Source of the DNA: JACVRW01 sp963826165
Lineage (GTDB): Bacteria; Actinomycetota; Thermoleophilia; Solirubrobacterales; Thermoleophilaceae
Direction of reading: 5' to 3'
Assembly: GCA_963826165.1 (NCBI GenBank)
Contig: CAWGWC010000007.1
Span: forward strand, 372,001 to 436,000
DNA length: 64,000 nucleotides
Below the pieces are notes generated by a model, which had not been told where the DNA came from, searched no databases, and saw only the letters and a program-made list of their open reading frames with translations. Shown one piece after another: positions 1 to 8,654 of this stretch (its first letter is position 1; the number at the start of each line of letters is the position of its first letter). Made by a program: the position numbers and the translations under genes.

Positions 1-3000
1 TCCAGGTGGGGCATAGGTGCAGAACCGACCGGTGCGAATTGCCGAGTCGAGATGGTCCGCGAGCAGCGGCGACTCCCGCTCGATCATCCTGATGGCGGTC
101 CTGATCGCCTTGGTCACGCTCACGCGAGCCCGCTCGGCCGCCGAGGACGAACGCCGCTCGCGGCCACCCAGACCCGCGGCCCGGGCGAGCTCCTCCACCA
201 GGGCATCGAGCTCGAGCTCCAGCCGTTCCGAGCGCTCGTCGTCGGCGAACCGGCGCGCCTCCTCGAGGTCCTCGCGCAGCTCTTCGAGCCGGACCCGGTA
301 CGCCTCACGGGCTCGCGGGTCGAGCACCGGCCCCGCATCGGAGGGCGTCGACGGCCGCAGGCCTTCGTCCAGCAGACCGGCGGACCCGGTGCCGCCGGGC
401 AGCCCCTCGGCCACGGCCACCAGCTCCAGCACATGTAGGTCGGTGCCGGGGGCCGACAGCATCGGCGCGATGTAGCGCAGGCCCTTCACGTCGCGCAGCC
501 GCACGGTCTTGCCCTCGTAGGCGATGGTCCAGAAGTCGCCCTCACGGGCGAAGCGAGCCTCCAGCCGGCCCTTGGGAGCCGGGGAGACGACCGTCGCTGC
601 CAGTTTGGTCACCCGCCGCAGCAGCCCAGCCAGGCCCAGCTCGTCACCCAGCCGTTGCGCCTCCTCGAGCAACCGGCCGGCGTAGTCGGCGCCCGAGTCG
701 CTCGGACGCGCGAGGAGGGCGTCGGCCCATTCCACCAGTACCCGCGCCTGAATGGCCTGGGCCCCGAGGCGTTCGCACTGCAACAGAGCGAGCTCGAAGT
801 GACGCTCGGCCTCCTCCCAGCGCCCGAGCATCGCCGCCAGCATGGCCAGCCGCAGCGCCACCGGCCCGAAGGGCTGCTGGGTGAGTGCCACGGCGTTGCG
901 TTCCGCGTACGGGCTCAGAAGGTCGTAGAGCCAAGCGGCACGCTCCTCGTCCCCGACGATCACGCACGCCTCGGCCAGCGAGCAGAGGCGCAGTAGCCAA
1001 AGACCATCACGCTCGATGTCCGCGAAGCCGTGGCTCGCGTGCCGGGCGATCTCGACGCCCGCGGCCTTGCGATCACCGCTCTCGGCGGCCGCCAACGCGT
1101 CGCGCCAGCGGGGTACCCAGAGGTAGCGCTCGCCGTGGTCCTCGATCTCGGGCCAGTAGTCGGCCAGCGAGCCCTGGGCCCAGCGGATGGCCATCAGCTG
1201 CGCGTACGTGTAGACGTAGGAGGCGTACTCGCTGTGGCGAAGCCGCGCGATCCTCAGGGCCTCGCGGGCGAGCCGCTCGGCATCGTCGAAGCGTCCGTCA
1301 AGCTCGGCGCGAATGACCTGCAGGCAGACGCCGTGCCAGCGATAGAAGGGCTGGCGGATGCGTTCGATCAGCTCCGTCATGGCCTGTATCTCGGCGGCGA
1401 TACCGGGCCCGTCGCAGAGCTCGAGCAGGCAGTGGAAACGGGCGTTGTGCGCCAGGAAGGCGAGCTCTTGGTTGTCGATCGCGAGCGCGGCGGCGAGCAT
1501 CTCCTCCGCGTTGCGCAGGCGCTCGGAGATCATCTCGGGGGCGCCCAGGGCCCAGTGGCGGGAATGCAGCGCCGTGACCACCGCCTCCGGGTCGTCCAGG
1601 CGCCGGGCCATGGCCACCGCCTCGTCGCTGAGCTCGACCCGGCGCTCGACCTCGTTGGAGGGCGCCATCTCCACCGCCAGCCGGGCCAGCACCCGGGCCC
1701 GAAGCGGACTGTCCTCCACCGGCAGCGCAGCCAGAGCCTCCTCGAGCAGGCCGATCCCGGTGGCGCCGGCTTCGAAGCGCGCGAACAACAGGAAGCCACC
1801 CAGGCCGGTCACGTACCCCAGCGCTGCCTCGGCGAGCATCCCACCGTCGTCCAGGCGCCGCGCCAGCTCGGCGGCCTCCTCGAAGCTGGCCCGGGCGGCG
1901 CGGGTGTCGCCGGCGCGCCAGCGGGCGTCGCCCAGCCGCAACGCCAGCTCGCAGCGACGCCGGCGCGAGCCCTCCTCGGTCGCGCCGAGGAGCCCGAGCG
2001 CCCGCTCGTAGTGCAGTCGCGCCTCCTCGTAGGCGAACAGGCTGGCGGCCCGGTGGCCCGCCAGCGCCAGATAGTCGATCGCCGCGCTCACATCGCCCAC
2101 CGGCGCGGCCAGGGCCAGGTGATGGGCGATCGCCGACAGATGTGGGTCGAGGTCGGCCCGGTAGAGCTCCTCGAGCACCGCCCCGATGGTGCGGTGGAGC
2201 TCGAGGCGCTGTACGGGCGCGAGGTCGTCGTAGAGGGTCTCCCGGACCAGCTCGTGCACGAACGAGTACTGGCGCGGCACCGCCGGATCCTCGGAGATGA
2301 CTCCGGCTTCGGCCGCCTGGTCGAGGATCTCGAGCAGACGGCCCACATCCGTCCCGCTGGTGGCCTCGAGCACGCGGAAGTTGAACTCGCGGCCGATGAC
2401 CGCCGCCACCAAGAGCACCGTTCGCGCGTCCTCGGACAGTCCCGCCAGGCGGCGGCGCAGCAGCGTCCGCACCTCCTCGGGAACGCGCAGCACCGGGTCG
2501 GGGGCTCCGTTGCCTCCCTCGGGTACGTCGTGGGCCACGAGACGCACGGCCTCGCCCAGGAAGAACGGGTTGCCGCCGCTGAGCACGTGCAGCTGATGAG
2601 TGAGCGACCGGTCGGGCTCCGCGCCGGTCACGCCGGCGAGGTAGGCCTCGACGTCGTCGACGCTCAGGCCCGGCAGCGGCCGGCGGGTGGCCACGCGGGT
2701 CAGCTCGGCCAAGAGCTCCGTGTGCTCGTCCCCTCTCAGGTCACGGTCGCGGTAGGCGCCCACCACGAGCACCTGGGATCCCGCGATCGCCTCGCTCACG
2801 AACCGGAGCAGCACCAGCGAAGGGGCGTCGGCCGCGTGCAGATCGTCGAGCACGATCAGCAGGGGCCTGGACCCCGCGGCCTCGATCAGGAAGCGCGCCG
2901 TGGCATCGAAGAGATGGAACCTGAGCGCCTCGGGGGTCGCCGACGAGCCGGCGCCCGCGGCCAGCCGCTCCAGGTCGCCGCCCAGCGAGCGCACCGCCTG

Positions 3001-3324
3001 GATCCATGGCCAGTACGCCGGCGCACCCCCCTGCTCCCAACAGCGCCCGGGGGCGACCTGCCAGCCGTCCGCCGCGGCCTCCCGGGTCAGCTCCTGCATC
3101 AAGCGGGTTTTGCCGATGCCGGGCTCGCCGCTGAGCAGGAACAGGGCGCCACGCCCGGCGCTCGCCTCGGCGAGCCCGCTGCGGAGCTCGTGGAGCTCGG
3201 CGTCGCGTCCCACGAAGGGCCGTCCGAGGGTTCGCAACGAAGTGGCCGTGCCGGCCGGCTTCTCGACCATCGCGTACGAGTGAGTCTCTTTCACCGCCGG
3301 CGCTCTGTCCAGGCGGGTCGCCAC
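1..3324 (-). CDS. Large AAA/NACHT-like ATPase regulator with TPR-like repeats (3' end outside the window)
   Basis: About 1,108 codons lie in the window and the stop codon is just beyond base 1. The N-terminus has the FVGRDAEL entry motif of this family, then a Walker A (GEPGIGKT, about residue 66 when counted from the GTG at 3324) and a Walker B (LLIVLDDLH). A long alpha-helical, Ala/Leu/Glu-rich middle looks like TPR or ARM repeats. The last visible residues (RTGRFCTYAPPG) are the usual near-terminal motif of the actinobacterial ATPase family related to MalT-type regulators and cyclase-linked ATPases. No LuxR helix-turn-helix is visible, so how it signals is unknown. I prefer the GTG at 3324 to the ATG at 3270. 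A TAGGGT hexamer ends 6 bases before the GTG and an in-frame stop lies just upstream. It is transcribed alone, after the clpC terminator. Confidence 0.8.
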   Translation of the reverse strand, partial: MATRLDRAPAVKETHSYAMVEKPAGTATSLRTLGRPFVGRDAELHELRSGLAEASAGRGALFLLSGEPGIGKTRLMQELTREAAADGWQVAPGRCWEQGGAPAYWPWIQAVRSLGGDLERLAAGAGSSATPEALRFHLFDATARFLIEAAGSRPLLIVLDDLHAADAPSLVLLRFVSEAIAGSQVLVVGAYRDRDLRGDEHTELLAELTRVATRRPLPGLSVDDVEAYLAGVTGAEPDRSLTHQLHVLSGGNPFFLGEAVRLVAHDVPEGGNGAPDPVLRVPEEVRTLLRRRLAGLSEDARTVLLVAAVIGREFNFRVLEATSGTDVGRLLEILDQAAEAGVISEDPAVPRQYSFVHELVRETLYDDLAPVQRLELHRTIGAVLEELYRADLDPHLSAIAHHLALAAPVGDVSAAIDYLALAGHRAASLFAYEEARLHYERALGLLGATEEGSRRRRCELALRLGDARWRAGDTRAARASFEEAAELARRLDDGGMLAEAALGYVTGLGGFLLFARFEAGATGIGLLEEALAALPVEDSPLRARVLARLAVEMAPSNEVERRVELSDEAVAMARRLDDPEAVVTALHSRHWALGAPEMISERLRNAEEMLAAALAIDNQELAFLAHNARFHCLLELCDGPGIAAEIQAMTELIERIRQPFYRWHGVCLQVIRAELDGRFDDAERLAREALRIARLRHSEYASYVYTYAQLMAIRWAQGSLADYWPEIEDHGERYLWVPRWRDALAAAESGDRKAAGVEIARHASHGFADIERDGLWLLRLCSLAEACVIVGDEERAAWLYDLLSPYAERNAVALTQQPFGPVALRLAMLAAMLGRWEEAERHFELALLQCERLGAQAIQARVLVEWADALLARPSDSGADYAGRLLEEAQRLGDELGLAGLLRRVTKLAATVVSPAPKGRLEARFAREGDFWTIAYEGKTVRLRDVKGLRYIAPMLSAPGTDLHVLELVAVAEGLPGGTGSAGLLDEGLRPSTPSDAGPVLDPRAREAYRVRLEELREDLEEARRFADDERSERLELELDALVEELARAAGLGGRERRSSSAAERARVSVTKAIRTAIRMIERESPLLADHLDSAIRTGRFCTYAPPG

Positions 3325-3330
3325 CCCGCG

Positions 3331-3336
3331 ACCCTA
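3331..3336 (-). promoter_or_regulatory. -10 hexamer TAGGGT for the AAA regulator
   Basis: The hexamer ends 6 bases upstream of the GTG at 3324 and there is no clear Shine-Dalgarno. The spacing predicts a leaderless transcript and was used to choose the start. No convincing -35 element is visible. Confidence 0.55.
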
Positions 3337-3396
3337 TGGCGCGGGACCGGGTGCCTACGTGAGCATGGTCACGCTTCTGCTCGCGCGTCCGAAACG

Positions 3397-3426
3397 ATTG
3401 AGGCCCCGCCGGCGCGGGGCCTCAAT
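3397..3426 (-). terminator. Intrinsic terminator after clpC
   Basis: A perfect 13-bp stem (3397-3409 pairing with 3414-3426) closes a 4-base loop. It begins 3 bases after the clpC stop codon. The T-run that follows is short (CGTTTC), so this may be a weak-tract or stem-driven terminator. It separates clpC from the AAA regulator. Confidence 0.8.
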
Positions 3427-3429
3427 CAA

Positions 3430-6057
3430 TCATTCCTCTGTCTTGTCCTCGGGCGGTGGCGGTGCGTCCGGCACGTCCGGCAGCACCTCTGGGTCGTCCG
3501 GGAGGTCGGGTGCGTTCTCGCTCGACGGATCGGTCGAGGAGCCCTCCTCGCGGGCGTCGCCCTGAGCGCCCACACCCACTGTCTCGCGCTCGCGCTCCTT
3601 GGGCTTGGACACCGTGATCTTGACCTCGTCGGCGTCCGCCTCCTCCGCCTTGTCGACCTCGATGGTCGACCCGGGCGGCATGGACTGGGCCAACACCTCG
3701 TCGGCCAGCGGGTCCTCGATGTAGCGCTGGATGGCCCGGCGCAACGGCCGGGCGCCCATCGCCGGGTCCCAGCCCTTGTCGACCAGGAAATCGGCCGCCT
3801 CGGAGGAGAGGTTGAGCGACAGCTCGCGCTCCGCCAGCGACTCGCGAATCCGCTTCAGCAGCAGCTCCACGATCGAGGTGATCTCCTCCTTGGTGAGCTT
3901 GTGGAAGACGATGACCTCGTCGATGCGGTTGATGAACTCGGGCCGGAAGACCTTCTTCAGCTCTCCCATGATCCGGTTCTTCATGTCGTCGTACGAGAGA
4001 CCCGTCTCGTCGCCCACGGTGAAGCCGATGCCGGTGTTCTTGGCGATCTCCGACGCGCCGACGTTCGAGGTCATGATCACGATCGCGTTGCGGAAGTCGA
4101 CCGTGCGTCCCTGAGCGTCGGTGAGCCGTCCGTCCTCCAGGATCTGGAGGAGGATGTTGAACACGTCCGGGTGCGCCTTCTCGATCTCGTCGAGCAGGAG
4201 CACGCTGTACGGCTTGCGCCGCACGGCCTCGGTGAGCTGGCCGCCCTCGTCGTACCCGATGTAGCCGGGGGGCGAGCCGACGAGCCGGGACACGGAGTGC
4301 TTCTCCATGTACTCCGACATGTCGATGCGCACCATGGCCTCCTCGTCCCCGAACAGGAACTCGGCCAGCGTCCGGGCCAGCTCGGTCTTCCCGACGCCCG
4401 AGGGGCCGAGGAAGATGAACGAGCCGGTGGGGCGCTTGGGATCCTTGAGCCCGGCACGCGAACGTCGAATGGCCTTCGAGACCGCCTCGATGGCGGCGTC
4501 CTGGCCGATCACCCGCTTGTGGAGCTCCTCCTCCATGCGCATGAGCTTCTGCGTCTCGGCCTCGGTGAGCTTGAACACCGGGATGCCGGTCCACATGGAG
4601 ACGATGTCGGCGATCTCCTCCTCGCCGATCTCCGGACGCTCACCGGACTCACCGGAACGCCACTGCTCCTCGAGCTCGCGCTTCTTGTTGGTGAGCTGAC
4701 GCTCCTTGTCACGCAGGTTCGCGGCCTTCTCGAATTCCTGCGCCTCGATCGCCGCCTCCTTCTCGCGCCGGGTGGTCTCGATGTCCTCCTCGAGATCCCG
4801 GTACACCGGCGGAGCGGTCATCGACTTGATCCGCGCACGTGACGCGGCCTCGTCGATGAGGTCGATTGCCTTGTCGGGAAGGAAGCGGTCGGAGATGTAG
4901 CGGTCGGCCAGCTCGGCCGCCGCCTCCAGCGCCTCGTCGGTGATGCCCACGCGGTGGTGCGACTCGTATCGGTCGCGCAGGCCCTTGAGGATCTGGACGG
5001 TGTCCTCCTTGGAGGGCTCGTCCACGCGGATCTGCTGGAAGCGCCGCTCGAGCGCGGAATCACGCTCCAGGTACTTGCGGTACTCGTCGAGCGTGGTGGC
5101 CCCGATGGTCTGCAGCTCGCCTCTCGCCAGAGCCGGCTTGAGGATCGAGGCTGCGTCGATCGCGCCCTCCGCGGCGCCTGCGCCGACGAGGTTGTGGAGC
5201 TCGTCGATGAACAGGATGATGTCGCCGCGCTGGGTGATCTCCTTCATCACCTTCTTCAGGCGCTCTTCGAACTCACCGCGGTACTTCGAGCCTGCCACCA
5301 GGGCGGCCAGGTCGAGCGTGTAGATCTGCTTGTTCTTGAGCAGCTCCGGCACCTCGCCGTTCGTGATCAGCTGGGCCAGGCCCTCGACCACCGCGGTCTT
5401 GCCCACGCCCGGTTCCCCGATCAGCACCGGGTTGTTCTTCTGGCGGCGCGAGAGGATCTGCATGATCCGCTCGATCTCGGTCTCACGACCGACCACCGGG
5501 TCCAGCTTGGCCTCCGCGGCCAGCTTGGTGAGGTTGCGCCCGAACTGGTCCAGGAGCTTCGAGGACTTCTTGCCCTCGCCCTGGGCTCCGGCGCCCGCCG
5601 CGGCCCGGCCCTGACGACCGCCCGGCCCGGACAGCATGCGGATGACCTCGTTGCGAATCTTCTCCGAGTCGGCGTCGAAGTCGAGGAGGATGCGGGCGGC
5701 CACGCCCTCGTTCTCCCGGACCAGGCCGAGCAGGATGTGCTCCGTGCCGATGTAGTTGTGACCGAGCGACAGCGCTTCGCGCAGCGCCAGCTCGAGCACC
5801 TTCTTTGCGCGCGGGGTGAAGGGAATCTGCCCCGAGGTGACCTCTTCGCCGGAGCCGACGATGCGGACGACCTGAGCGCGCACGCGCTCCACTGTGATGT
5901 CGAGTGACTCGAGCACGCGGGCTGCGAGTCCCTCCTCTTCGCGTAGCAATCCCAGAAGGATGTGCTCGGTGCCGATGTAGTTGTGCTTGAGAATGCGGGC
6001 CTCTTCCTGGGCAAGTACGACCACCTGCCGGGCCCGTTCGGTGAAGCGCTCAAACAC
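3430..6057 (-). CDS. clpC: ATP-dependent Clp protease ATP-binding subunit ClpC
   Basis: Hsp100 unfoldase that feeds substrates to ClpP in the cytoplasm. It has 875 residues. Two Clp-N repeats (about 1-70 and 78-140) share the motif HNYIGTEHILLG. AAA1 has Walker A GEPGVGKT at about 214-221. A UVR-type linker follows (FEKAANLRDKERQL). AAA2 has Walker A GPSGVGKT. The C-terminal roughly 60 residues form an acidic, Pro-rich tail (DLPDDPEVLPDVPDAPPPP) beyond the usual ClpC end. The start is the GTG at 6057, because homologues begin with (M/V)FERFTERAR; the open frame extends further upstream but is poorly conserved-looking. A weak AAGAGAG Shine-Dalgarno lies upstream. A ClgR-like box sits about 110 bases upstream of the start, so proteolysis-stress control is plausible. 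Confidence 0.96.
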   Translation of the reverse strand: MFERFTERARQVVVLAQEEARILKHNYIGTEHILLGLLREEEGLAARVLESLDITVERVRAQVVRIVGSGEEVTSGQIPFTPRAKKVLELALREALSLGHNYIGTEHILLGLVRENEGVAARILLDFDADSEKIRNEVIRMLSGPGGRQGRAAAGAGAQGEGKKSSKLLDQFGRNLTKLAAEAKLDPVVGRETEIERIMQILSRRQKNNPVLIGEPGVGKTAVVEGLAQLITNGEVPELLKNKQIYTLDLAALVAGSKYRGEFEERLKKVMKEITQRGDIILFIDELHNLVGAGAAEGAIDAASILKPALARGELQTIGATTLDEYRKYLERDSALERRFQQIRVDEPSKEDTVQILKGLRDRYESHHRVGITDEALEAAAELADRYISDRFLPDKAIDLIDEAASRARIKSMTAPPVYRDLEEDIETTRREKEAAIEAQEFEKAANLRDKERQLTNKKRELEEQWRSGESGERPEIGEEEIADIVSMWTGIPVFKLTEAETQKLMRMEEELHKRVIGQDAAIEAVSKAIRRSRAGLKDPKRPTGSFIFLGPSGVGKTELARTLAEFLFGDEEAMVRIDMSEYMEKHSVSRLVGSPPGYIGYDEGGQLTEAVRRKPYSVLLLDEIEKAHPDVFNILLQILEDGRLTDAQGRTVDFRNAIVIMTSNVGASEIAKNTGIGFTVGDETGLSYDDMKNRIMGELKKVFRPEFINRIDEVIVFHKLTKEEITSIVELLLKRIRESLAERELSLNLSSEAADFLVDKGWDPAMGARPLRRAIQRYIEDPLADEVLAQSMPPGSTIEVDKAEEADADEVKITVSKPKERERETVGVGAQGDAREEGSSTDPSSENAPDLPDDPEVLPDVPDAPPPPEDKTEE

Positions 6058-6165
6058 GGCTGCTCTCTTATCTGTCGGGAACAACGGGGCGGAGTGGTTG
6101 CCCGTTCTACCCACTGAATCGGCAGGTCGGGCCGATCGAATGAGAGGTACCGGGTTCCACCGACC

Positions 6166-6176
6166 CGCTTTGAGCG
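6166..6176 (-). promoter_or_regulatory. Candidate ClgR-type operator upstream of clpC
   Basis: Read on the minus strand the site is CGCTCAAAGCG. This fits the core CGCYNANRGCG of the actinobacterial ClgR binding motif, although the flanking A/T positions are G. It lies about 110 bases before the clpC start. Known ClgR regulons include clpC and clpP genes; the assignment here is inferred from the motif only. Confidence 0.4.
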
Positions 6177-6206
6177 AGTTTACCAATGGTCGGAGCGGCG
6201 CTTTTC

Positions 6207-6220
6207 GGCTTCATGAAGCC
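6207..6220. promoter_or_regulatory. Perfect 14-bp palindrome between clpC and the lipoprotein gene
   Basis: GGCTTCATGAAGCC is fully self-complementary. It sits in the 210-base divergent region, flanked by T-rich and A-rich runs. It could be a repressor operator, but the protein that binds it is unknown. It does not match the HspR or HrcA sites I know. Confidence 0.35.
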
Positions 6221-6248
6221 CTAAAACCCGCGTGCTCCGCCGGATTTG

Positions 6249-6258
6249 ACGCTAGGCT
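6249..6258. promoter_or_regulatory. Overlapping opposed -10 hexamers (lipoprotein / possible distal clpC promoter)
   Basis: On the plus strand TAGGCT (6253-6258) ends 9 bases before the lipoprotein ATG. On the minus strand TAGCGT (6254-6249) shares the central TA. The minus hexamer would give clpC a leader of roughly 185 bases, so that half is less certain. Confidence 0.45.
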
Positions 6259-6267
6259 GGCCGACCG

Positions 6268-6732
6268 ATGGGGAGGCTTGGCACAACGGCGCGCGTCACT
6301 CTTGCCGTCTTCGCGCTGGCCGCCGGCCCCGGTTTCACCGCCTGCGGCGATGACGATGCCGACGCCTTCAAGGAGGACTACAACGCGGCGGTCAAGCCGC
6401 TCAGCGAGCTGAACGACGACATCGGCGGATCGATCGGCAGCGCCCCGGGCAAGTCCAACGAGGCGATTGCCAAGGAGTTCGACCAGCTCGCCGACAAGGC
6501 CCAGGAGACACGCCGAAACCTGGCGGATCTGGAGCCGCCCGAGGACGCCAAGGAAGCCTACGACGAGCTGCTCACCGCGCTCGAGGGGGGCACCGACGAC
6601 CTGCGAGCGGTGGCCGAGGCCGCCCGGGACTCGGATCCCCAGGCCGCCGGCCGGGCCTCGGAGGACCTGGTGGAGGCCGGCGAGGACATCAAGCAGGCCG
6701 AGACCGCGCTCCAGAGGGCCGTGGACGGCTAG
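6268..6732 (+). CDS. Putative secreted lipoprotein, function unknown
   Basis: The protein has 154 residues. It starts with a charged n-region and a hydrophobic stretch (VTLAVFALAAGPGF) ending at a lipobox-like TAC followed by GDDD, typical of a lipoprotein anchored outside the membrane. The rest is acidic, Ala/Glu/Asp-rich and probably all helical, with heptad-like spacing (LADKAQETRRNLADLEPP). I do not recognise the family. The ATG is 9 bases after a TAGGCT hexamer, with no Shine-Dalgarno. It converges on lysS with only 2 bases between stop codons. Confidence 0.7.
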   Translation: MGRLGTTARVTLAVFALAAGPGFTACGDDDADAFKEDYNAAVKPLSELNDDIGGSIGSAPGKSNEAIAKEFDQLADKAQETRRNLADLEPPEDAKEAYDELLTALEGGTDDLRAVAEAARDSDPQAAGRASEDLVEAGEDIKQAETALQRAVDG

Positions 6733-6734
6733 GT

Positions 6735-8120
6735 CTACGAGCGCATCGCCGGGAACAGGACGACCTCGCGGATCGAGGTTCGCCCGCTCATCAGCATCAC
6801 CAGCCGGTCGATCCCGATGCCGATGCCCCCGGTGGGGGGCATGCCGTGCTCCAGGGCCGACACGTAGTCCTCGTCGTACGGCTGGGTCTCCTCGTCGCCG
6901 GCCGCCTGATCGTCGCGCTGCTGCTCGAAGCGCGCGCGCTGTTCGTCGGGATCGTTCAGCTCGGTGAAGGCGTTGGCGAACTCCATGCCGCCGGCGAAGG
7001 CCTCGAAGCGCTCGACCAGTCCTTCCTCCGAACGATGGTCCTTGGCGAAGGGCGACAGCTCCTTCGGGTAGTCCATGACGAACGTGGGGCTCTGTAGCTC
7101 GGGCTCGACGTGCTTCGACAGCAGGTCGTCCACGCGCTTGGCCCAGGTGCCCTCCCCGGGCAGCTCCGCGTCTTCGGTGATGTCGATCCCGGTCTTCTCG
7201 CGAATGGCCTCGCGCAGGGTCAGGCGAGGCCAAGGCGCCGAGAAGTCGATCGGGCCGGCGTAGCCGACCTCGCCGGCCACGTAGGCGATCAGGCTCTCGA
7301 GGCGCTCGGCGATGTCGCGGTAGTCCGCATAGGCCTCGTACCACTCGAGCATCGTGAACTCGGGGTTGTGCTTGTGAGACACGCCCTCGTTGCGGAAGTC
7401 CTTGCCGATCTCGTAGACCCGTTCCAGCCCACCGACTATGAGGCGCTTGAGGTAGAGCTCGTCGGCGATGCGCAGGAACAGATCGCGGTCGAGCGCGTTG
7501 TGGTGCGTCGTGAACGGGCGGGCCAGAGCGCCTCCATAGAGCGGCTGGAGCACCGGGGTCTCAACCTCCAGGAAGTCGCGCTCATCCAGCCAGCGGCGGA
7601 TCGCGCGCACGATCCGCGAGCGCAGGATGAACAGCTCACGGCTCTCCTCATTGGCGATCAGGTCGAGCTCGCGGTGGCGGTAGCGCGTCTCCACGTCCTC
7701 GAGCCCGTGGAACTTCTCCGGCGGCGCGCGCAGTGACTTGGCCAGCAGCGTCCAGCCCGTGGCCCGCAGGCTCAGCTCGCCGCGTCTCGACTTGAAGGCC
7801 GTCCCGTCCACGCCGATCAGATCGCCCAGGTCGAGCGAGGTGAGGGTGTCGAACGCCTCCTCCCCCAGGACGTCGCGCTTGGCGTGCACCTGCAGCTTGC
7901 CGCTGCGGTCGACGACGTCGATGAAGGCCGCTCCGCCGTGCCCGCGTCGGGCGGTCATGCGACCGGCGATCCGATAGGCGGAGTCGGTCTCGGCTCCGTC
8001 CTCGAGGCCGTCGTGCTCGGCGTGTACGTCCGAGATCGGCGTGACCCCGCCGAACGCGTGCGGGAAGGGATCGATCCCCTGCTCGCGCAGGCGCTCGAGC
8101 TTCGCCCGGCGGTCGTCCAC
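6735..8120 (-). CDS. lysS: Lysyl-tRNA synthetase (class II)
   Basis: Charges tRNA-Lys with lysine in the cytoplasm. The 461 residues contain an N-terminal OB-fold anticodon-binding domain (about 45-145). The class II catalytic core follows, with motif 2 around FRNEGVSHKHNPEFTMLEWY and motif 3 GIGIGIDRLVMLM near the C-terminus. Length is slightly short of the usual 490-500. The GTG start at 8120 lies 14 bases after the greA stop. A TAGCCT hexamer ending 8 bases before the GTG suggests its own near-leaderless promoter in addition to readthrough from greA. Confidence 0.95.
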   Translation of the reverse strand: MDDRRAKLERLREQGIDPFPHAFGGVTPISDVHAEHDGLEDGAETDSAYRIAGRMTARRGHGGAAFIDVVDRSGKLQVHAKRDVLGEEAFDTLTSLDLGDLIGVDGTAFKSRRGELSLRATGWTLLAKSLRAPPEKFHGLEDVETRYRHRELDLIANEESRELFILRSRIVRAIRRWLDERDFLEVETPVLQPLYGGALARPFTTHHNALDRDLFLRIADELYLKRLIVGGLERVYEIGKDFRNEGVSHKHNPEFTMLEWYEAYADYRDIAERLESLIAYVAGEVGYAGPIDFSAPWPRLTLREAIREKTGIDITEDAELPGEGTWAKRVDDLLSKHVEPELQSPTFVMDYPKELSPFAKDHRSEEGLVERFEAFAGGMEFANAFTELNDPDEQRARFEQQRDDQAAGDEETQPYDEDYVSALEHGMPPTGGIGIGIDRLVMLMSGRTSIREVVLFPAMRS

Positions 8121-8128
8121 GGACGGGG

Positions 8129-8134
8129 AGGCTA
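8129..8134 (-). promoter_or_regulatory. -10 hexamer TAGCCT for lysS
   Basis: It lies directly after the greA stop codon and ends 8 bases before the lysS GTG, where no Shine-Dalgarno is seen. It may uncouple lysS from greA. Confidence 0.4.
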
Positions 8135-8617
8135 CTAACGCTCGATCTTGGTGATCTTGAGCTTGCGTGCCGGGCCGCGCGGCACGGGGACCGTGACGGT
8201 CTCGCCGCGCTTGTGCCCGAGCAGGGCCTTGCCGACCGGCGACTCGTTGGACAGCTTGTTGTTCGAGGGGTCGGCCTCGGCCGAGCCGACCAGCTTGAAC
8301 TTGGTCGACTTCTCGGTCTTCTGGTCCTTGACGTGCACGGTGGCGCCCACGCCGACGATGTCGGTGTCGACCGCCTTGGCGTCGATCACACGGGCGCTCG
8401 CGAGCCGCTCCTCGAGATCGGAGATCTGCTTCTCGAGCATGGCCTGCTCGTTCTTGGCGTCGTCGTACTCGGAGTTCTCGGAGATGTCGCCGAACTCGCG
8501 CGCCTCCTTGATCCGCTCGGCCACCTCACGACGACGCTCGCCGCGCAGATAGTCGATGCGGGTCTTGAGCTCCTCGAGACCCTCTTTGGTGAGAACTGTG
8601 TCGCGTGCGATCGCCAT
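8135..8617 (-). CDS. greA: Transcription elongation factor GreA
   Basis: Rescues backtracked RNA polymerase by stimulating transcript cleavage in the secondary channel. The 160 residues fit the family. The N-terminal coiled coil carries the tip motif DISENSEYDDAK (acidic D..E pair, about residues 41-52). The C-terminal FKBP-like domain contains SPVGKALLGHKRGE. The ATG at 8617 is chosen from homologue length and a GGAGG Shine-Dalgarno 9 bases upstream. That Shine-Dalgarno is part of an attenuator-like hairpin (see the regulatory feature). lysS follows in the same direction. Confidence 0.96.
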   Translation of the reverse strand: MAIARDTVLTKEGLEELKTRIDYLRGERRREVAERIKEAREFGDISENSEYDDAKNEQAMLEKQISDLEERLASARVIDAKAVDTDIVGVGATVHVKDQKTEKSTKFKLVGSAEADPSNNKLSNESPVGKALLGHKRGETVTVPVPRGPARKLKITKIER

Positions 8618-8619
8618 AG

Positions 8620-8652
8620 AAAAAAGCCTCCGCGTCCGACCCGGAGGGACGC
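8620..8652 (-). promoter_or_regulatory. Attenuator-like hairpin with U-tract in the greA leader
   Basis: On the minus strand CCTCCG (8647-8642) can pair with CGGAGG (8632-8627) over a 9-base loop. A run of six T follows at once (8625-8620), 2 bases before the ATG. This has the form of an intrinsic terminator and also buries the Shine-Dalgarno. A second hairpin, GCGTCC (8652-8647) with GGACGC (8637-8632), overlaps the first, so the two cannot coexist. The leader is therefore set up for a termination or antitermination choice. Confidence 0.5.
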
Positions 8653-8654
8653 GC

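Noticed and set aside
1030..4842. 1,270-codon open frame on the plus strand
   Set aside because: It is antisense to the AAA regulator and clpC, both with clear motifs on the minus strand. The translation is Arg/Gly/His/Val-rich without any domain, typical of antisense frames in GC-rich DNA.
6246..6250. TTGAC before the lipoprotein gene as a -35 box
   Set aside because: It is only 2 bases from the TAGGCT hexamer, so it cannot serve as the -35 of that promoter.
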